DNA of 64,000 nucleotides from Trebouxia sp. TZW2008 (lineage: Eukaryota; Chlorophyta; Trebouxiophyceae; Trebouxiales; Trebouxiaceae): the NCBI GenBank assembly GCA_002118135.1, contig BDIU01000253.1:1-64000 (forward strand), written 5' to 3'. The notes beneath the pieces are model-generated. The model did not search any database. It had not been told where the DNA came from and saw only the letters and a list, made by a program, of their open reading frames with translations. Below are positions 42,001 to 60,297 of this stretch, piece after piece. Numbering within the stretch: position 1 is the first letter of the stretch; each line of letters starts with the position of its first letter. A program made the position numbers and the translations under genes.

Positions 42001-45000
42001 TGTCAGTCTGCTTGAAGTAGAAGCTGCGGTGGTCCAGGGACTTGTGATAGTTCTGCTGGAAAACCTTGGAGAAGAGCGGCTTCATGTCTTGCTTGACCTT
42101 ACGCCACTCCCCGTCTTTCTGCTGCAAGCGGGACAGCACCACAGGGATTGCCACACCTGGGTTCTTCTTCAGCAGGTCAATGATATTGTGACCAGAGTCA
42201 GTGCCTGCACAACAGACATTGATATTACACGCTTGCTGCATCAGGCAGATAGCCAACTCATAAAACAGGTGACAGACTGAAACGCCGCCGCAAGCAGATC
42301 ATCATCAGGTCGATGCTTGAGTTGATTGTGTAATGCAACAAGGGTGGCTTTGAAGGCAGCCCCAGCCACAGGTTGACATGTGAGTAAACACGCTGGTGCT
42401 GGATACAGGTCGGGGGCATCACCATAGATCTTTTGCACAGATCTGTAGTGGATGGGTCCCAAAGCCCCCTCTGGGATGTGAAAGTTGCTGCGCTCTTCAG
42501 GTTCCATGGCCATCAGCTGCTCTGCCAAGGGCTGCATGCGCTGAATGGTGGATGCATTGCACTCAATCACCATGTCCAGCTCGAAGCGATCATCTTCAGC
42601 GCGGAAAAGCGCCTCCTCATACTGGTTCTTGCGCATGAGCTGCAGATGGAAGCATGTATCAGAAACATGCTGAGCATGACTAGCTGTTCAAGTTGAGATT
42701 GCATGCTGGCAGAGCAGTCAAAGTGTTTCTTTGAAGCAGAGTGCATGATGGATAATGCATGGGTTTATCTTGCAGCAGGAGACATCAACAGAGTCAACAG
42801 GCCAATGAACTGTTTTGGAGCTTGTATTCAGGCCTGTTGCAGTTGCTGCACTTTATCAACATTTATCACAGATGTTCAGCAGCAGGGTGTCCTACCTTGA
42901 AGGAGTAGTCCTCACTACCGCTTGTGACACTGATCCACTCATCATTGAGCACAGAGTGGCCGAGGTCATCACGCCCACTGCACTTCAGACGAGGGTACGA
43001 GTTGGGCAGCTTCTTGTAGGACCTGCCTGCTTTCTGCAAAAGGACCAAATGAGGCTTAGCATGAAAGACTCTTGAACGTAAACATGCTGCAGGGGAAGGC
43101 GTATTGTTCTCCCTGTCGCTCATATCTGAATAGGGTACAATGTGGTCAACAGGCCACATGCAATGACAAAGTACAGGAAGCATGAGCGATGTCAAGCATA
43201 CAAAAGGCTCTATTGGCACATGTGACGATCTACAATACACTGCTTGCTCAAGAGATCTTTCTGCTGGACTTGACTGCTGTAGCATGTGATTCACGATCCA
43301 GTGCACACAGCAACATTGCACCGAGAGGCATCACACAATTTGCTTAGATGCCTAGCCATGTTTGCGGTTATATTTGGGACCAAGGGATGCAGTAGGGTCA
43401 TGTGTAGCGGCAATGACATGTATAAGATATGAGGCACACTTCCCAAGCAGGCGACTGACCTCCCAGGGGGCGTCCATGGCCAGCTCACTGGCTGGCTTGG
43501 TGGCAAATTGGTTGCCAGCTGAGTTCTTGACTTTGTGCAAATCCCTGAGGCTCATCTTCCCCTGCTGGGCCAGCATGGAGTCTTCAAACTCTGCGCCTTC
43601 GCACCTGTTGACAAAGTCATGGAAGCCGTCCTGCAGTAACAAAGGGGCGTTGTTTAGCTGACTGCAATGTAGCATGCCTTGATGCATGCACTTTGCTGTA
43701 TGAGAGCTGACTTGTCGGCCTGTACAGTGAACAGAGTTTGGATGATAGAAGCTTGCACAGCAGGCTCTTCTACACCTTTGCAAGCATCATTTGTCAACAA
43801 GAGGCAATGTTGCAGCAAGCGTGGAGGTGGAGGTCTGTCAGGCTGGCAAATTGTCCAATCAAAGCTGACGCAGACAATCATCGCAGCTACATGTTGGCAG
43901 GTCTTGCACTGGCAGTCCAGCAAAGCTTGTACCTGCAGGTCAGGATGCCTGCTGAGCGAATCTGCCACCAGGCTCAGCAACTCTGACTTTGAGATGATGT
44001 CCTCACTGAACAGCGACAGGCACTTGAGGAAGTCCTGATACTGTTCTCTGTTCCGCATCCTCTGCTTCACCTGCAGCCAGCAAGTTTTTGAGCCCTGATC
44101 ACAACACACACGTCTTCACGAAGCTGATTGTGTTGACCAGACAAGCAGCCAACATGTCTTCAGTGTTGATTACGGGTTTCAGGTCTTATGAAGCTGATAT
44201 TGTTGATCAAGAGCACCAGAAAGTCACCAAAGCAAAGCAGGAAGTCATTGAGCCAAAGCCAAAAAAGAAACATATGACAAAAGATGCATTTACCTTCTCA
44301 AAGAACTGCAGCTCCTTGGAGAGGTTGGTTGGCTTGATCATGTTGGTTCTGTACTCTGGATCATCTGCAACAAAGCAGAGCAGTAAGGATCAACCTTTAG
44401 CACATCGTCTTGCGCACGCGCGCTATTACCGACTGTGATGAGCTCACATCAGGCACACAGCATCAGAATCTGTAAACATGGCGGAGGACAAAACAAAGCT
44501 GACCTTGCTTGCGAGGATATGCCAGCTCATCACCCCTTCTGGTAGCCTTACGCTTGTTGACATTCCTGTAGCCAGGGTCAAATGCCACAGGGCGTGGGTA
44601 TGCACCAGGCTTGACATTGCCTCGCATCTGATGGCGGTTGAGCCCTCTGTTGGGGTTGACCACATGCTGGAAGGCAGGATGCTGCGTCTGCTGACCCTGT
44701 AACATCACTCAGAGCTTTGGTAGTGCCAGCTGTGGTAAGGGACGGATGACTTGCCATGTCTTCTTGAATGTATCAAGCAGGTCTAGAGCACCATGTACTG
44801 TTTGGACCGGATCTGTGAGGCAGGTCTTTGGTGCATGCATGCATGCATGCATGCACCATGCATGCATGGTGCTACAGCTGCACATTAAGATGGGGGCATT
44901 CACAGGAAGATTGTATGCTGCTTTGAGCTGGTGTGCACACAGCAAGGTAGAAAAATACCTGAGGCACTGATGAGTCAGGCAAGAAGTAGGTGAACTCTTG

Positions 45001-46265
45001 CAGCAGATCATCATGTGAGCGAAACAGCAAGGCCACCTGCACAATCACACAAGAATCGTGATAAGTCTTCAGGTTTACCATGCATGCATGTCAAGACAAT
45101 CAGCAAGAAGCTTTGCATGCAGTCCAATTCACCTCATCATACACATTGCTGATGTTCTTCTGACCCTTCCTATACATATTGAGTATCTCCAGGAAGGCTT
45201 TGTACACCCTCTCATCAGTGGCAAAGCGTGTCTGCAATTGCACATGATGTCAGAGCAAGTCAAGGTACAGCTTTGGAGAACCTTGGACAAGTACAATGCA
45301 AGTCATGGCATTCATTCTGCATGCAAATCATGCATTGCCACCTTGATTTTGTTGACATAGTTGATAGCCTGGTCGAACTCCACAGGCTGTTTCGGCTGCA
45401 ACAAACGGAGTCGTCACGAACGCGACCGACGAACGGCGACGGAGGATGACAATTACATCGGTCGATACGCATGTCGAGTCGAGCGAAACGGTTCACGACG
45501 TCTGCAACTCACCTTGTCCTCCTCAGGTATCAGGTCTGCCATGGTAATTTCATAGCCCTGCATGCACTCGTTCAACCTGTGATGAACTGCCTTCGAGCAG
45601 CAGAAAGCAGTGACTGCTTGCAGATACACACAGACTGCAGATATTTCAAAGGGCATACCTTAGGCAAGAAGGTGTTGAATCCCAGAATCAGCTCAACGTG
45701 GCCATTGAACAGCATCTTGACCTGGTGAATGACTCCTTCTGTATTGATCCTGCAGCAGCAGTTCAGCCATATCTTGGCTGGTGTGTGACAGTGCATTGTT
45801 GCGATGTATGAGCAGCCCTGACTCAGACTGCTTCCTGCAGCATGTTCTGGGAGGTTGCACAGACCGTGGAGCAGTCACAGAAAGCTCACCTCTGTGCCTT
45901 GAATTCCTTCATGATCTCCAAGAATGTGTCGTATATGTGTTTGTTGTTAGCAAAACGGTTTTTGACCTCGCGCAAGTATGACAGCGCATCACTGGTGGTT
46001 AACCTGTTTGCACCCTGCATCCCTGGTCCCCCAGCCATTGCTGCGCCCTCACCTCTGTAGTGGCTGCAAACACCATTTCGAGAGGTATTCAAGGTACCGC
46101 TCTTGATAAGCTACACGAAGCAGCGTTATTGTCCCCCTAAGTGCAAGTTGGCTGAGCTTCTGAGTTCACTTGCAACAAAGGCGACACAAGAGCGGCGCAA
46201 GATGCAAAATACCTCATAGGTCGCTTGCCACCACCAGGAGGTCCAACATCATAGCCCCGCTTCAT
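36091..46265 (-). CDS. SIN3: SIN3 paired-amphipathic-helix transcriptional corepressor
   Basis: Scaffold of the SIN3-histone deacetylase complex. Start 46265 ([16 protein letters not shown]). PAH1: [49 protein letters not shown] (46000-45660). PAH2: [50 protein letters not shown] (45400-44960). PAH3-type: [20 protein letters not shown] (about 44340-43930). HDAC-interacting domain: [85 protein letters not shown] (43050-42000). Sin3 C-terminal domain: [58 protein letters not shown]. The last exon (36252-36091) gives [18 protein letters not shown] and the stop. About 25 exons. Complete by family standards. Several introns carry exon-edge repeats. It diverges from SEC23. Confidence 0.94.
37170..37375. 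repeat. Tandem duplication of about 100 bp in a SIN3 intron
   Basis: CTACCAGGAGC-ACA-AGACA-C-TAGT-TATGTGACAATGT and TGCAAAAAGTTC-A-GAGGTGCAAGCAGTG occur at about 37178-37260 and again at about 37284-37365, just 3' of the exon coding [10 protein letters not shown]. Confidence 0.85.
37650..37900. repeat. About four copies of a 60-65 bp unit at a SIN3 exon edge
   Basis: The block TAGCTGT-GGTGCC-GCA-ACACAAT-CAAAGGTCAC-CTTTGT-CAGTCAGTC is repeated at about 37629, 37693, 37752 and 37810, with increasing divergence. The leftmost copy begins at the true exon coding [12 protein letters not shown] on the minus strand. Confidence 0.8.
38485..38557. repeat. (CATT)n microsatellite with TTCC interruptions
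   Basis: Mostly CATT units at 38485-38510 and 38530-38555, with a CCTTCCTTTCTTCC interruption. It adjoins dispersed repeat copy A. Confidence 0.9.
38485..38640 (-). mobile_element. Dispersed repeat copy A with (CATT)n tail (LINE/SINE-like), in a SIN3 intron
   Basis: The sequence at about 38571-38626 (CAGGCTCAGCAGACCCAGC, TAGGTATGTACT, GAGCAATTAAATGTC) matches another copy at about 56998-57046. Both have a CATTCATT-type run on the same side: 38485-38557 here and a short one in copy B. Read on the minus strand, a body followed by an AATG-type tail is the shape of a retroposon 3' end. No reverse transcriptase is present, and the body boundaries are not defined. Confidence 0.55.
39735..40285. 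repeat. Three copies of a SIN3 exon start (coding [22 protein letters not shown])
   Basis: The true exon on minus reads [21 protein letters not shown] and continues [12 protein letters not shown]. Upstream copies lie at about 40095-40010 ([20 protein letters not shown]) and about 40275-40215 ([14 protein letters not shown]). Each copy begins right after a CAG acceptor with the same CTTCTGCAGGCTGA context, so each could serve as a splice acceptor. Confidence 0.88.
40588..40785. repeat. Duplicated SIN3 exon end (coding [10 protein letters not shown])
   Basis: GGTGCACCTT-G-TCCAGGTG-TCCTCTGA-GCTGGCAC-ACAG occurs at about 40587-40635 and at 40731-40780. The right-hand copy is the true exon end with donor. 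The left is a duplicate about 145 bp into the following intron. Confidence 0.85.
41775..41820. repeat. GAA-rich purine tract in a SIN3 intron
   Basis: A nearly pure purine run of about 40 bp on the + strand (GGAAGAAAAAGAGGAAGAAG and onward), hence a polypyrimidine run in the sense of the SIN3 transcript. It may act as a polypyrimidine tract or form a triplex; simple-sequence origin is likeliest. Confidence 0.85.
44828..44878. repeat. (GCAT)n run with perfect dyad, hairpin/cruciform potential
   Basis: GGTGCATGCATGCATGCATG continues into CACCATGCATGCATGGTGC. GCAT repeats are self-complementary, and the flanks GGTGC/GCACC extend the symmetry. It lies in a SIN3 intron. TGCATGCA is also over-represented across the whole window. 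Confidence 0.9.
45396..45512 (-). other. Short CpG-rich SIN3 intron, 117 bp, anomalous composition
   Basis: Intron between the exons coding [14 protein letters not shown] and [12 protein letters not shown], with a GTGAGT donor and TTGCAG acceptor. It contains about 19 CpG in 110 bp (CGTCACGAACGCGACCGACG on +), while neighbouring introns are nearly CpG-free. GTTGCAG occurs just inside the donor and at the acceptor as a direct repeat. Confidence 0.8.
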
Positions 46266-46811
46266 TTTAGCCGAGCTGCGCAGTGCGGCAGTAGGTTTTG
46301 CACCTGAGACTCAGCTCGGAATGGCCACTGTGCCACAAAGCTTGACCGCTCTATAAGCTGCTGTTCGACCTTGTGCAATCCAGCGCTCTCATCGCAACAT
46401 TGATCACGCACTTGAAGAGGCACAAAACCTGCCGGGCGCAAGTGACGCGGAAAGTCAGGCTGTGTCAAGCTGGTCTCCTCGTGAGTCGCCTCAAGATCTG
46501 CGTTCGAATTGCCTCAAGCTCGCACACAGTCTGTAACGCTCGTCGATGACGCACACACGCATCAGCCATGCATGCTCATCTTCTTCAGTCGCTTCACCTG
46601 CAGTCAGTTGACTCTCTAGGTGCCTCCGGTCAGCGCTAACAGTGCAGCAATCCCTCACATCGTGATCAAGTGAGCGTCGACGTTGTAACTCTTCTCACAT
46701 CACCTCGATGGACAGTCTGTACCTTCGGCGGGGTCCTTGGCGCTCCCCGTCGTGCTCAGATCAATAAATCCTGTGACACCCATCGCACGGTGCGCAAGTT
46801 GAGGGCACACC
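46266..46811. promoter_or_regulatory. Divergent promoter region, SIN3 / SEC23
   Basis: About 545 bp between divergent start codons, CpG-rich throughout (GCCGAGCTGCGCAGTGCGG, CGCTCGTCGATGACGC, GAGCGTCGACG). No TATA box obvious. A shared or bidirectional promoter is inferred. Confidence 0.5.
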
Positions 46812-54910
<8,099 letters not shown>

Positions 54911-55599
54911 ACTCATTTACGCTTGCTGCCAATCATTCATCTGCATCTGCTTGATGCACTGACAGCTAGGCACATTGCTGTTTGCTGCATCTGCAGTGCA
55001 GGCCAGCATGCTGTTGCTGTGAAGTATGACATTCATGATGGTTCGAAATGCTCATGCAGCTTGTTTCGTCTACACATCCATATCCATCTTTGGCAAATGA
55101 CATGGACTATGGTTTGTGTCGCATGCCAATATTGCAATGCAAGGGTTAGGACTCTTGCTGCATCAAGGACAGCTTTGACACGGGCACAGCTGTGGTCAGG
55201 GCCATAACCGAAGTGTAGTTTTAGGCTTGACCTCAACAGTGAAGGGTGCTGAGAGCAGCAATGCTAGCACAATTTCAGTAATCGTATGTATATTACAAGC
55301 CTGAAAGGCCGTCTGATTGCTGCTGAGGGAAGTGGATTCTCATTGTCACATGCCAATGCACAATACGCATATGTGAGCAGGAACAGTACCAATAACCACA
55401 ATGTGCAGGGCAGTGGGCAGAGTAGCTTTAAGCTCTTCACTTTGGCGAGTCTTGATACGTATTATGGTGTTTACATCATGACTATAATAGTTGCCAGTGC
55501 AAGGAAGTGATGATGCAGCAATTTCCAAAGCCATTGTGGCTTTAAACAGACGCCTCTGACAAGCAGCCACGCTGTACAAAGTTACTGCAGCTGCAACTT
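54911..55599. other. Convergent 3' interval, SEC23 / GalT-like
   Basis: About 690 bp with no supported exon. A 74-codon plus-strand open frame (55286-55510) has no family signature; I regard it as UTR or spacer. Confidence 0.4.
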
Positions 55600-58261
55600 T
55601 CATGTCAGAAACTCTTTGTATGCTGCTGCCACAGCAAAAGGGTCAGTATGCCCTATAGAAGCACCAGCAAAGACCTCAAGCCCTCCAAAGTCAGAGGCTT
55701 GGCTGCTGAGTTTGCCACGTGACACAATCCTGCAGCACAGGTCAAGATTTTCAGCACAAAATGAAACAAGTCAGAGCAAGCTGCAATGCTTGCTTGACTG
55801 ATGCGCAAGCATTGCTTGTTTCTTCTGTGCAAAGCTTGCAGCACAAAGATGCTGCTGCAAACCCTACAAGTCTGTGTGAGTGGTGTTGCAGATAATTACA
55901 TGCCTTAATGACCTTTGAGTCTCAAATCCTACAAGTCTGAGAGACAAGTGCCTTACCATCTGCCTTATACCCCCAGTAATGCAGAAAACAGCACCAGCAA
56001 AGGCAGCAATCCTTGCATGATCACTGTTGCAAGCGATGCATCACCTGGCTGTTACACCGCTCACAGCTTCTGAGTCTGCATTAGGACTTGCTTTGCTCCT
56101 GTCTTCCACAAAGTCAGCAGCCAAGTCTCTGCTGACAGCGTTCATCCCCAGAATGCCCACATTGAAGGTGGTAACATTCAGTTTGTCAATCAGGGTCCTC
56201 AAGACGCTATGCAGGGCTTTCTGGAAAGCGGGGCTGTTGAGTGACGAGCCATGAATGACTGTCTCCATGTCCTTCAGTGGTGTCAGTGAGGGATAGCAGT
56301 ATGCCCTGCACATGCAGCTTAACAAGGTCATGGCAGCAGAGCGACATGTTCACGACCGTTTGCTACACCAGTAACTCAGCGGCTCAGAACGCGCAGCCTT
56401 ATAAATTATCATGCAATAATTGTCACCAGCGGTCATGCAATGCCAAAGAAGGCTTGCTCGAAGACAAAACGAGTGTGCAAGAAGTGAACATGTCAGGTTC
56501 AAAAACAGAAAGATTGGCTTTACCTTTACCAGACAGCATATGGGCTCACTTGCAAAATTTGTGTATAGAGTGCTTTCAAAAGCTGTGTCACAGGGCTGAC
56601 GGACTGACCGGTCATTGGAAGAGCCAAATGTGGAGACTAGCCCCAAAGCCTTGTGTGCTGCTAGCACTGCTGCTTGGTAATGAGACTGACTACAGCTGGA
56701 AGCCTGAAACCGCTCCTCTGTAGTTACAGCTTCACTGTGACAGGGCAAGGGGATCTGCACAGCAGTAGAGAAAGCTTCTCGGTTGTTTATGTCCCTTATA
56801 CAAGCCCTTGCACTCAGTGGCATGCAAATTAACAATAACTCCATCTGCTAGCACCTGTGCAGTAAAACAAGACAGTCAGCCCTGTCTAAGCAATGACGCT
56901 CTAGCAGTTTGCCTCTTTCTGTACGAGCTGTACAGCTTTCAATGCAGCCTCAAGAACTACAGTTCATTCGTTCATTTGTTCTAGACATACGGTAGACAGG
57001 CTCAGCAGGCCCAGATAGGTACATACTAGAGCAATCAAATGTCTCCAACCAATTTGGTCCTGTGCTCTCCTGAGCCATTGAGACTGTGCGTAAAGGGAGA
57101 TGGAAGGGACAGTTGGCACACCTTACTGAGCATGACCTGTGCATGTCCATGAAACTGGCTGGCTCCTGCTCTTGGCAAGCAATTCCATAAGAAGTATGGG
57201 TACCTGTAGTGCGTCATTACATGCATACTCCATTTGCAAAACATGGTGCTCAAGCAGCTGAGAGTTCACAAGATGAAAGGAAGTTGTGAAATGTGGAAGG
57301 TGTTGGCATCAATGCAATGCAACATGCAAGTGTTTCTAGATCTGAAATGGCGAGCAAGATCAATTGCAGGATACCTGGCCTCAGGATGAGCCTGCTGTGC
57401 TAGCTTGAACCATGTGGATGCGCTGCTGAGCAGCTCTGATACTTGCTGGTCATTGAACTCCAGGGGTTGGTGGTGCTTGAGGAGCACCAGTCCATGGCAT
57501 GGCTCACAGTATTTGAACAAGTTTGAAGCAGTGACTGTCTGGCTGCTCTCTGCCCTGCAGCAAAATTTGAACGCAGGTTTGAGTCAAGTGGAGAGAGAAT
57601 TTCTGATGATGTGCATTGAACTTGTCCGCATCTTGAGCATTGATTTTGAAGGATTGGTTGACTTGCCTGCCGAAAGTGTCGCTTGCTGTGTACTCCTGCC
57701 ACCGACAGAAGTCACAGTGCTTTTTGGCAACAGTTGGGTCTTGCAAGGCGTCAGAGTGCTGAAACAGCTGTGGCTTCTGTGTGCGGCTTTTGTTGAACCA
57801 GGCTTGCTGCTTGGTCAACCTGTTTGTGACGCTCACCACAGTCTGTTTATGAAGTGTCTCAGACGATAGGCCTGCGCTTAAAGATTGGTGAATACGCAAA
57901 AGCTGGTGGGATGTTTGGTCTTGGGCATCGTCTTACCAAATTTACTGATCAACGTCGGGCTGACTTCGCAACCGGCTGAACCAGCTACGATGCTAAAGAC
58001 GCTTGACACCTCAGGTGGCAACTCTCTGCTTGTCAAATGGAAGATGTCCGTATGACTGGTCGCGGCCGTGATCACAGCTCGATGCGAAGCCAACGGGGAT
58101 CGATCAGGGCGTCTTTGCACGCTGAACGAGGGTGAACGAGTCGAGGCGGTACGGCAAGAGTTGCCAGTGATCAACTTATCTGCCGGGAAAAGCTTTGCAG
58201 CGCGAGTCACAGCTGTAGCGCGAAGAGGCACGAGTGGCTTCGAGCAGCTGCTAAGGCGCAT
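55600..58261 (-). CDS. Galactose-1-phosphate uridylyltransferase-like (HIT superfamily) protein
   Basis: Start 58261 (MRLSSCSKPLVPLRATAVTR), a basic Ser/Arg/Ala-rich leader suggesting plastid or mitochondrial import. Exon 1 ends SKFG| and joins |LSSETLHKQTVVSVTNRL. Then HCDFCRWQEYTASDTFGR, joined across a GC-AG intron to AESSQTVTASNLFKYCEPCHGLVLLKHH (about 57555-57480), then QAHPEAR|YPYFLWNCLPRAGASQFHGH AQVML (about 57210-57125). HGHAQ is the histidine triad in the HxHxQ form of the GalT branch. Next come HYQAAVLAAHKALGLVSTFG (about 56690-56630), YPSLTPLKDMETVIHG and LRTLIDKLNVTTFNVGI (about 56295-56140), and the last exon IVSRGKLSSQASDFGGLEVF AGAS with stop at 55600. Substrate unknown; a nucleotide-sugar or dinucleotide phosphorylase/transferase activity is inferred. 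Dispersed repeat copy B lies in one intron. Confidence 0.75.
56960..57070 (-). mobile_element. Dispersed repeat copy B with short CATT-type tail, in a GalT-like intron
   Basis: CAGGCTCAGCAGGCCCAGATA, GGTACATACTAGAGCAATCA and AATGTCTCC at about 56998-57049 match copy A in the SIN3 intron. CATTCGTTCATTTGTTC (about 56964-56980) is in the same position as the longer (CATT)n of copy A. Both copies have the same orientation relative to their host genes. Confidence 0.55.
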
Positions 58262-58735
58262 ACTGCATCGCCACCACGTCGCATGGCAATCGACGCTTTC
58301 AGCAAATGCATGCTGTCTGCACGTACAGACAGACAACTTCTGCCACACCTTCTTTGCGGCAAGTTGCACACAAGAAGGTCGACAAGATCGCGACAATATG
58401 CAGATTGCTGGCAAAAGCACAGGGGAACTATTATCTCACGCATGCTGATCTCTTCTTGTGCTTTTGAAACCCCGCAAGCCGCTCCCTCGCATGCAGCTTG
58501 TACAACTTGGTTGCACGCCGAGGCCGTGCGCAGGTCTTGGCCGACAAAAGATATCGAGTAGCTGGCCAGCTTCAAGACGCTGCACCACCGCTCGGAAGCT
58601 CCATTCTGCCGTAGTCTGCAGCATAAAAGCTAGGTGGTGCATCGACATAAGGTAAGTTATAACACTGTGCCCTGCATATCATGCGGTTTTGGATGCTGCA
58701 AGAGCTCACGTGCCTGGCACAGGTATGGCGTCAAG
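58262..58735. promoter_or_regulatory. Divergent promoter region, GalT-like / unknown + gene
   Basis: About 475 bp between divergent starts. CpG-rich from about 58030 to 58620 (GTCGCGGCCGTGATC, CACGTCGCATGG, GCCGTGCGCAGG), in line with the other 5' ends in the window. Confidence 0.5.
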
Positions 58736-60297
58736 ATGGACGCAATAGCACTGATGCAGGAGTGGGTAGAAAGCATTGGCAGCCAAGCAGGTCTGACAGC
58801 CCAGAACACAACAATTCTCAGCGGTGCCATAGGAGCACCTGAGTCAAGGCTAGAGGTGGTTGTCTGGATCAGAATGCATCAATTAATTTGCATGCATGAA
58901 CTTGAATCCGTGTGAATACGTGTCAAGCATGTCATGCGCTGCGCATGCCAGAGCTTTTCATGCATCATTTCAGTGCAGCATGCGGTACTTCTAGGGTCGA
59001 GTGCTCACTGGCTGACAGGGTTGTCACACTGCAGCTAGAGGTTGAGCTTGACAATCTGGCCCAGCTGGAAGCCTTCTGGGCACAGATTCCGCCTCAGGCA
59101 CATAAGGCTTGGAGTCAGCGAGCGCAGGTGTGCCTGGCAAAGCTGTTCTTCAGTTGCTACAGCAAGAGGTTGTGTCATTCCTTAAGAGTCTTCAGATCAA
59201 ACACGCCTGCATTTGGCAGCAGAACTGCTGCACTGGCTTCTTGTTGACAGCACAAGATTGTGAAGCATGCATTGCTGCCTTGAACTTGTAGAGCACCTGT
59301 GTAGATGCCGGTAGCACTGCCTTGTCAACAGCACAAAACCGCATGCAACCAGTACAACTAACCACTAACCTAAACCACTACAAGTACCTCAACCACCCAC
59401 CACAACCACGATAGCTACTCAAACCACTACAACCTAAACCACTAACCTAAACCACTACAACTTGGCGCACATGTGTAGATGACTGCAGCACTTCCTTGTG
59501 GATGGTTCCCCTCAGTGGCAAGTGTACCGCCAAGTTCCCATTCCATCGGTGTCTAACCAGACTCCAGCAGCAGTACAGTCTACAGTGAAGCCTTCAACTG
59601 AGCAAAGCATTTCTGGACTCATAATGCCCGACACAGAACAGCAGCCCAAGGTATTTATCATTCAGCGTTCTTATCATGCCTTGTCCCTGTGATTCTGTAA
59701 AGCTGCTGCAGAAAGCTGCTACATGTAAGGTTGTTGGAAATAACTTGCAGCAATGTGCCTGATGCATTTCTGATGCTGACTGCAATTGTGCAGGAGCTGA
59801 TCATCCCAGATATGTCAAGTGATGAGATGCTAGAGTATAATAGCAGCTCTGATCAGGATACCTTGCATGAGCCTGAGACAGCAGCTTCAGAGGAGAATGT
59901 GGTGCTGGACTGGAAAGGCGATCCAATGAGTAAGCGCCTAGTACCTCGCGATAACATATGTTCAGTTGCAAACCACTGTTAACATGTTGCTACGATATGT
60001 GATCCCGGCGTTTCTCAAAGCTTGCTCGTCAGTGCAGTTTTTGGGAGTCTGCTTCCAGATCACCAAAGTTAGCAAAGTACTGTCAACAAGTTGAGTCGTT
60101 TGAGCTGCAAAATGAGCTGTAGGCAGTGGTCTGCAGCTGATCTTGCAAGGCACCCGTGTTGTCTACACTGTGCACAATGTCTGAGCAGTGTGCACTCCAA
60201 TCTGACTCACTAGTGAGAGGCGGTTTCCTGTTGACAAACTTAATGTGCTGTTGCAGTTGTGAACCCTGGAGATAAGCTTCCATTCAACTTCAGATGA
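58736..60297 (+). CDS. Uncharacterised protein (conserved-looking multi-exon gene)
   Basis: Start 58736 (MDAIALMQEWVESIGSQAG). Exons join plausibly as ESRLE|VECSLADRVVTLQLEVEL...LEAFWAQIPPQAHKAW (about 59005-59127), a short LLQQEVVSFLKSLQ exon (about 59150-59192), HFLVDGSPQWQVYRQVPIP (from about 59489), then ELIIPDMSSDEMLEYNS (from about 59795), ending VVLDWKGDPM|IVNPGDKLPFNFR with stop at 60297. The last junction falls within an Ile codon. The protein is small (about 230-250 residues), acidic near the C-terminus and has no membrane segment. I do not recognise the family. The conserved-looking parts are the DGSPQWQVYR block and the C-terminal KGDPM-VNPGDKLPF. An intron at 59340-59470 contains CTAAACC-type repeats. 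Confidence 0.6.
59335..59470. repeat. CTAAACCACTA-type satellite, telomere-like
   Basis: ACTAACCTAAACCACTACAA recurs with ACCACTA/CTAAACC variants through about 130 bp. CTAAACC is one base off the CCCTAAA telomere repeat of many green plants and algae. It lies in an intron of the gene at 58736. Confidence 0.8.

Noticed and set aside
55286..55510. Plus-strand 74-codon frame after SEC23
   Set aside because: No signature, in a convergent 3' interval.
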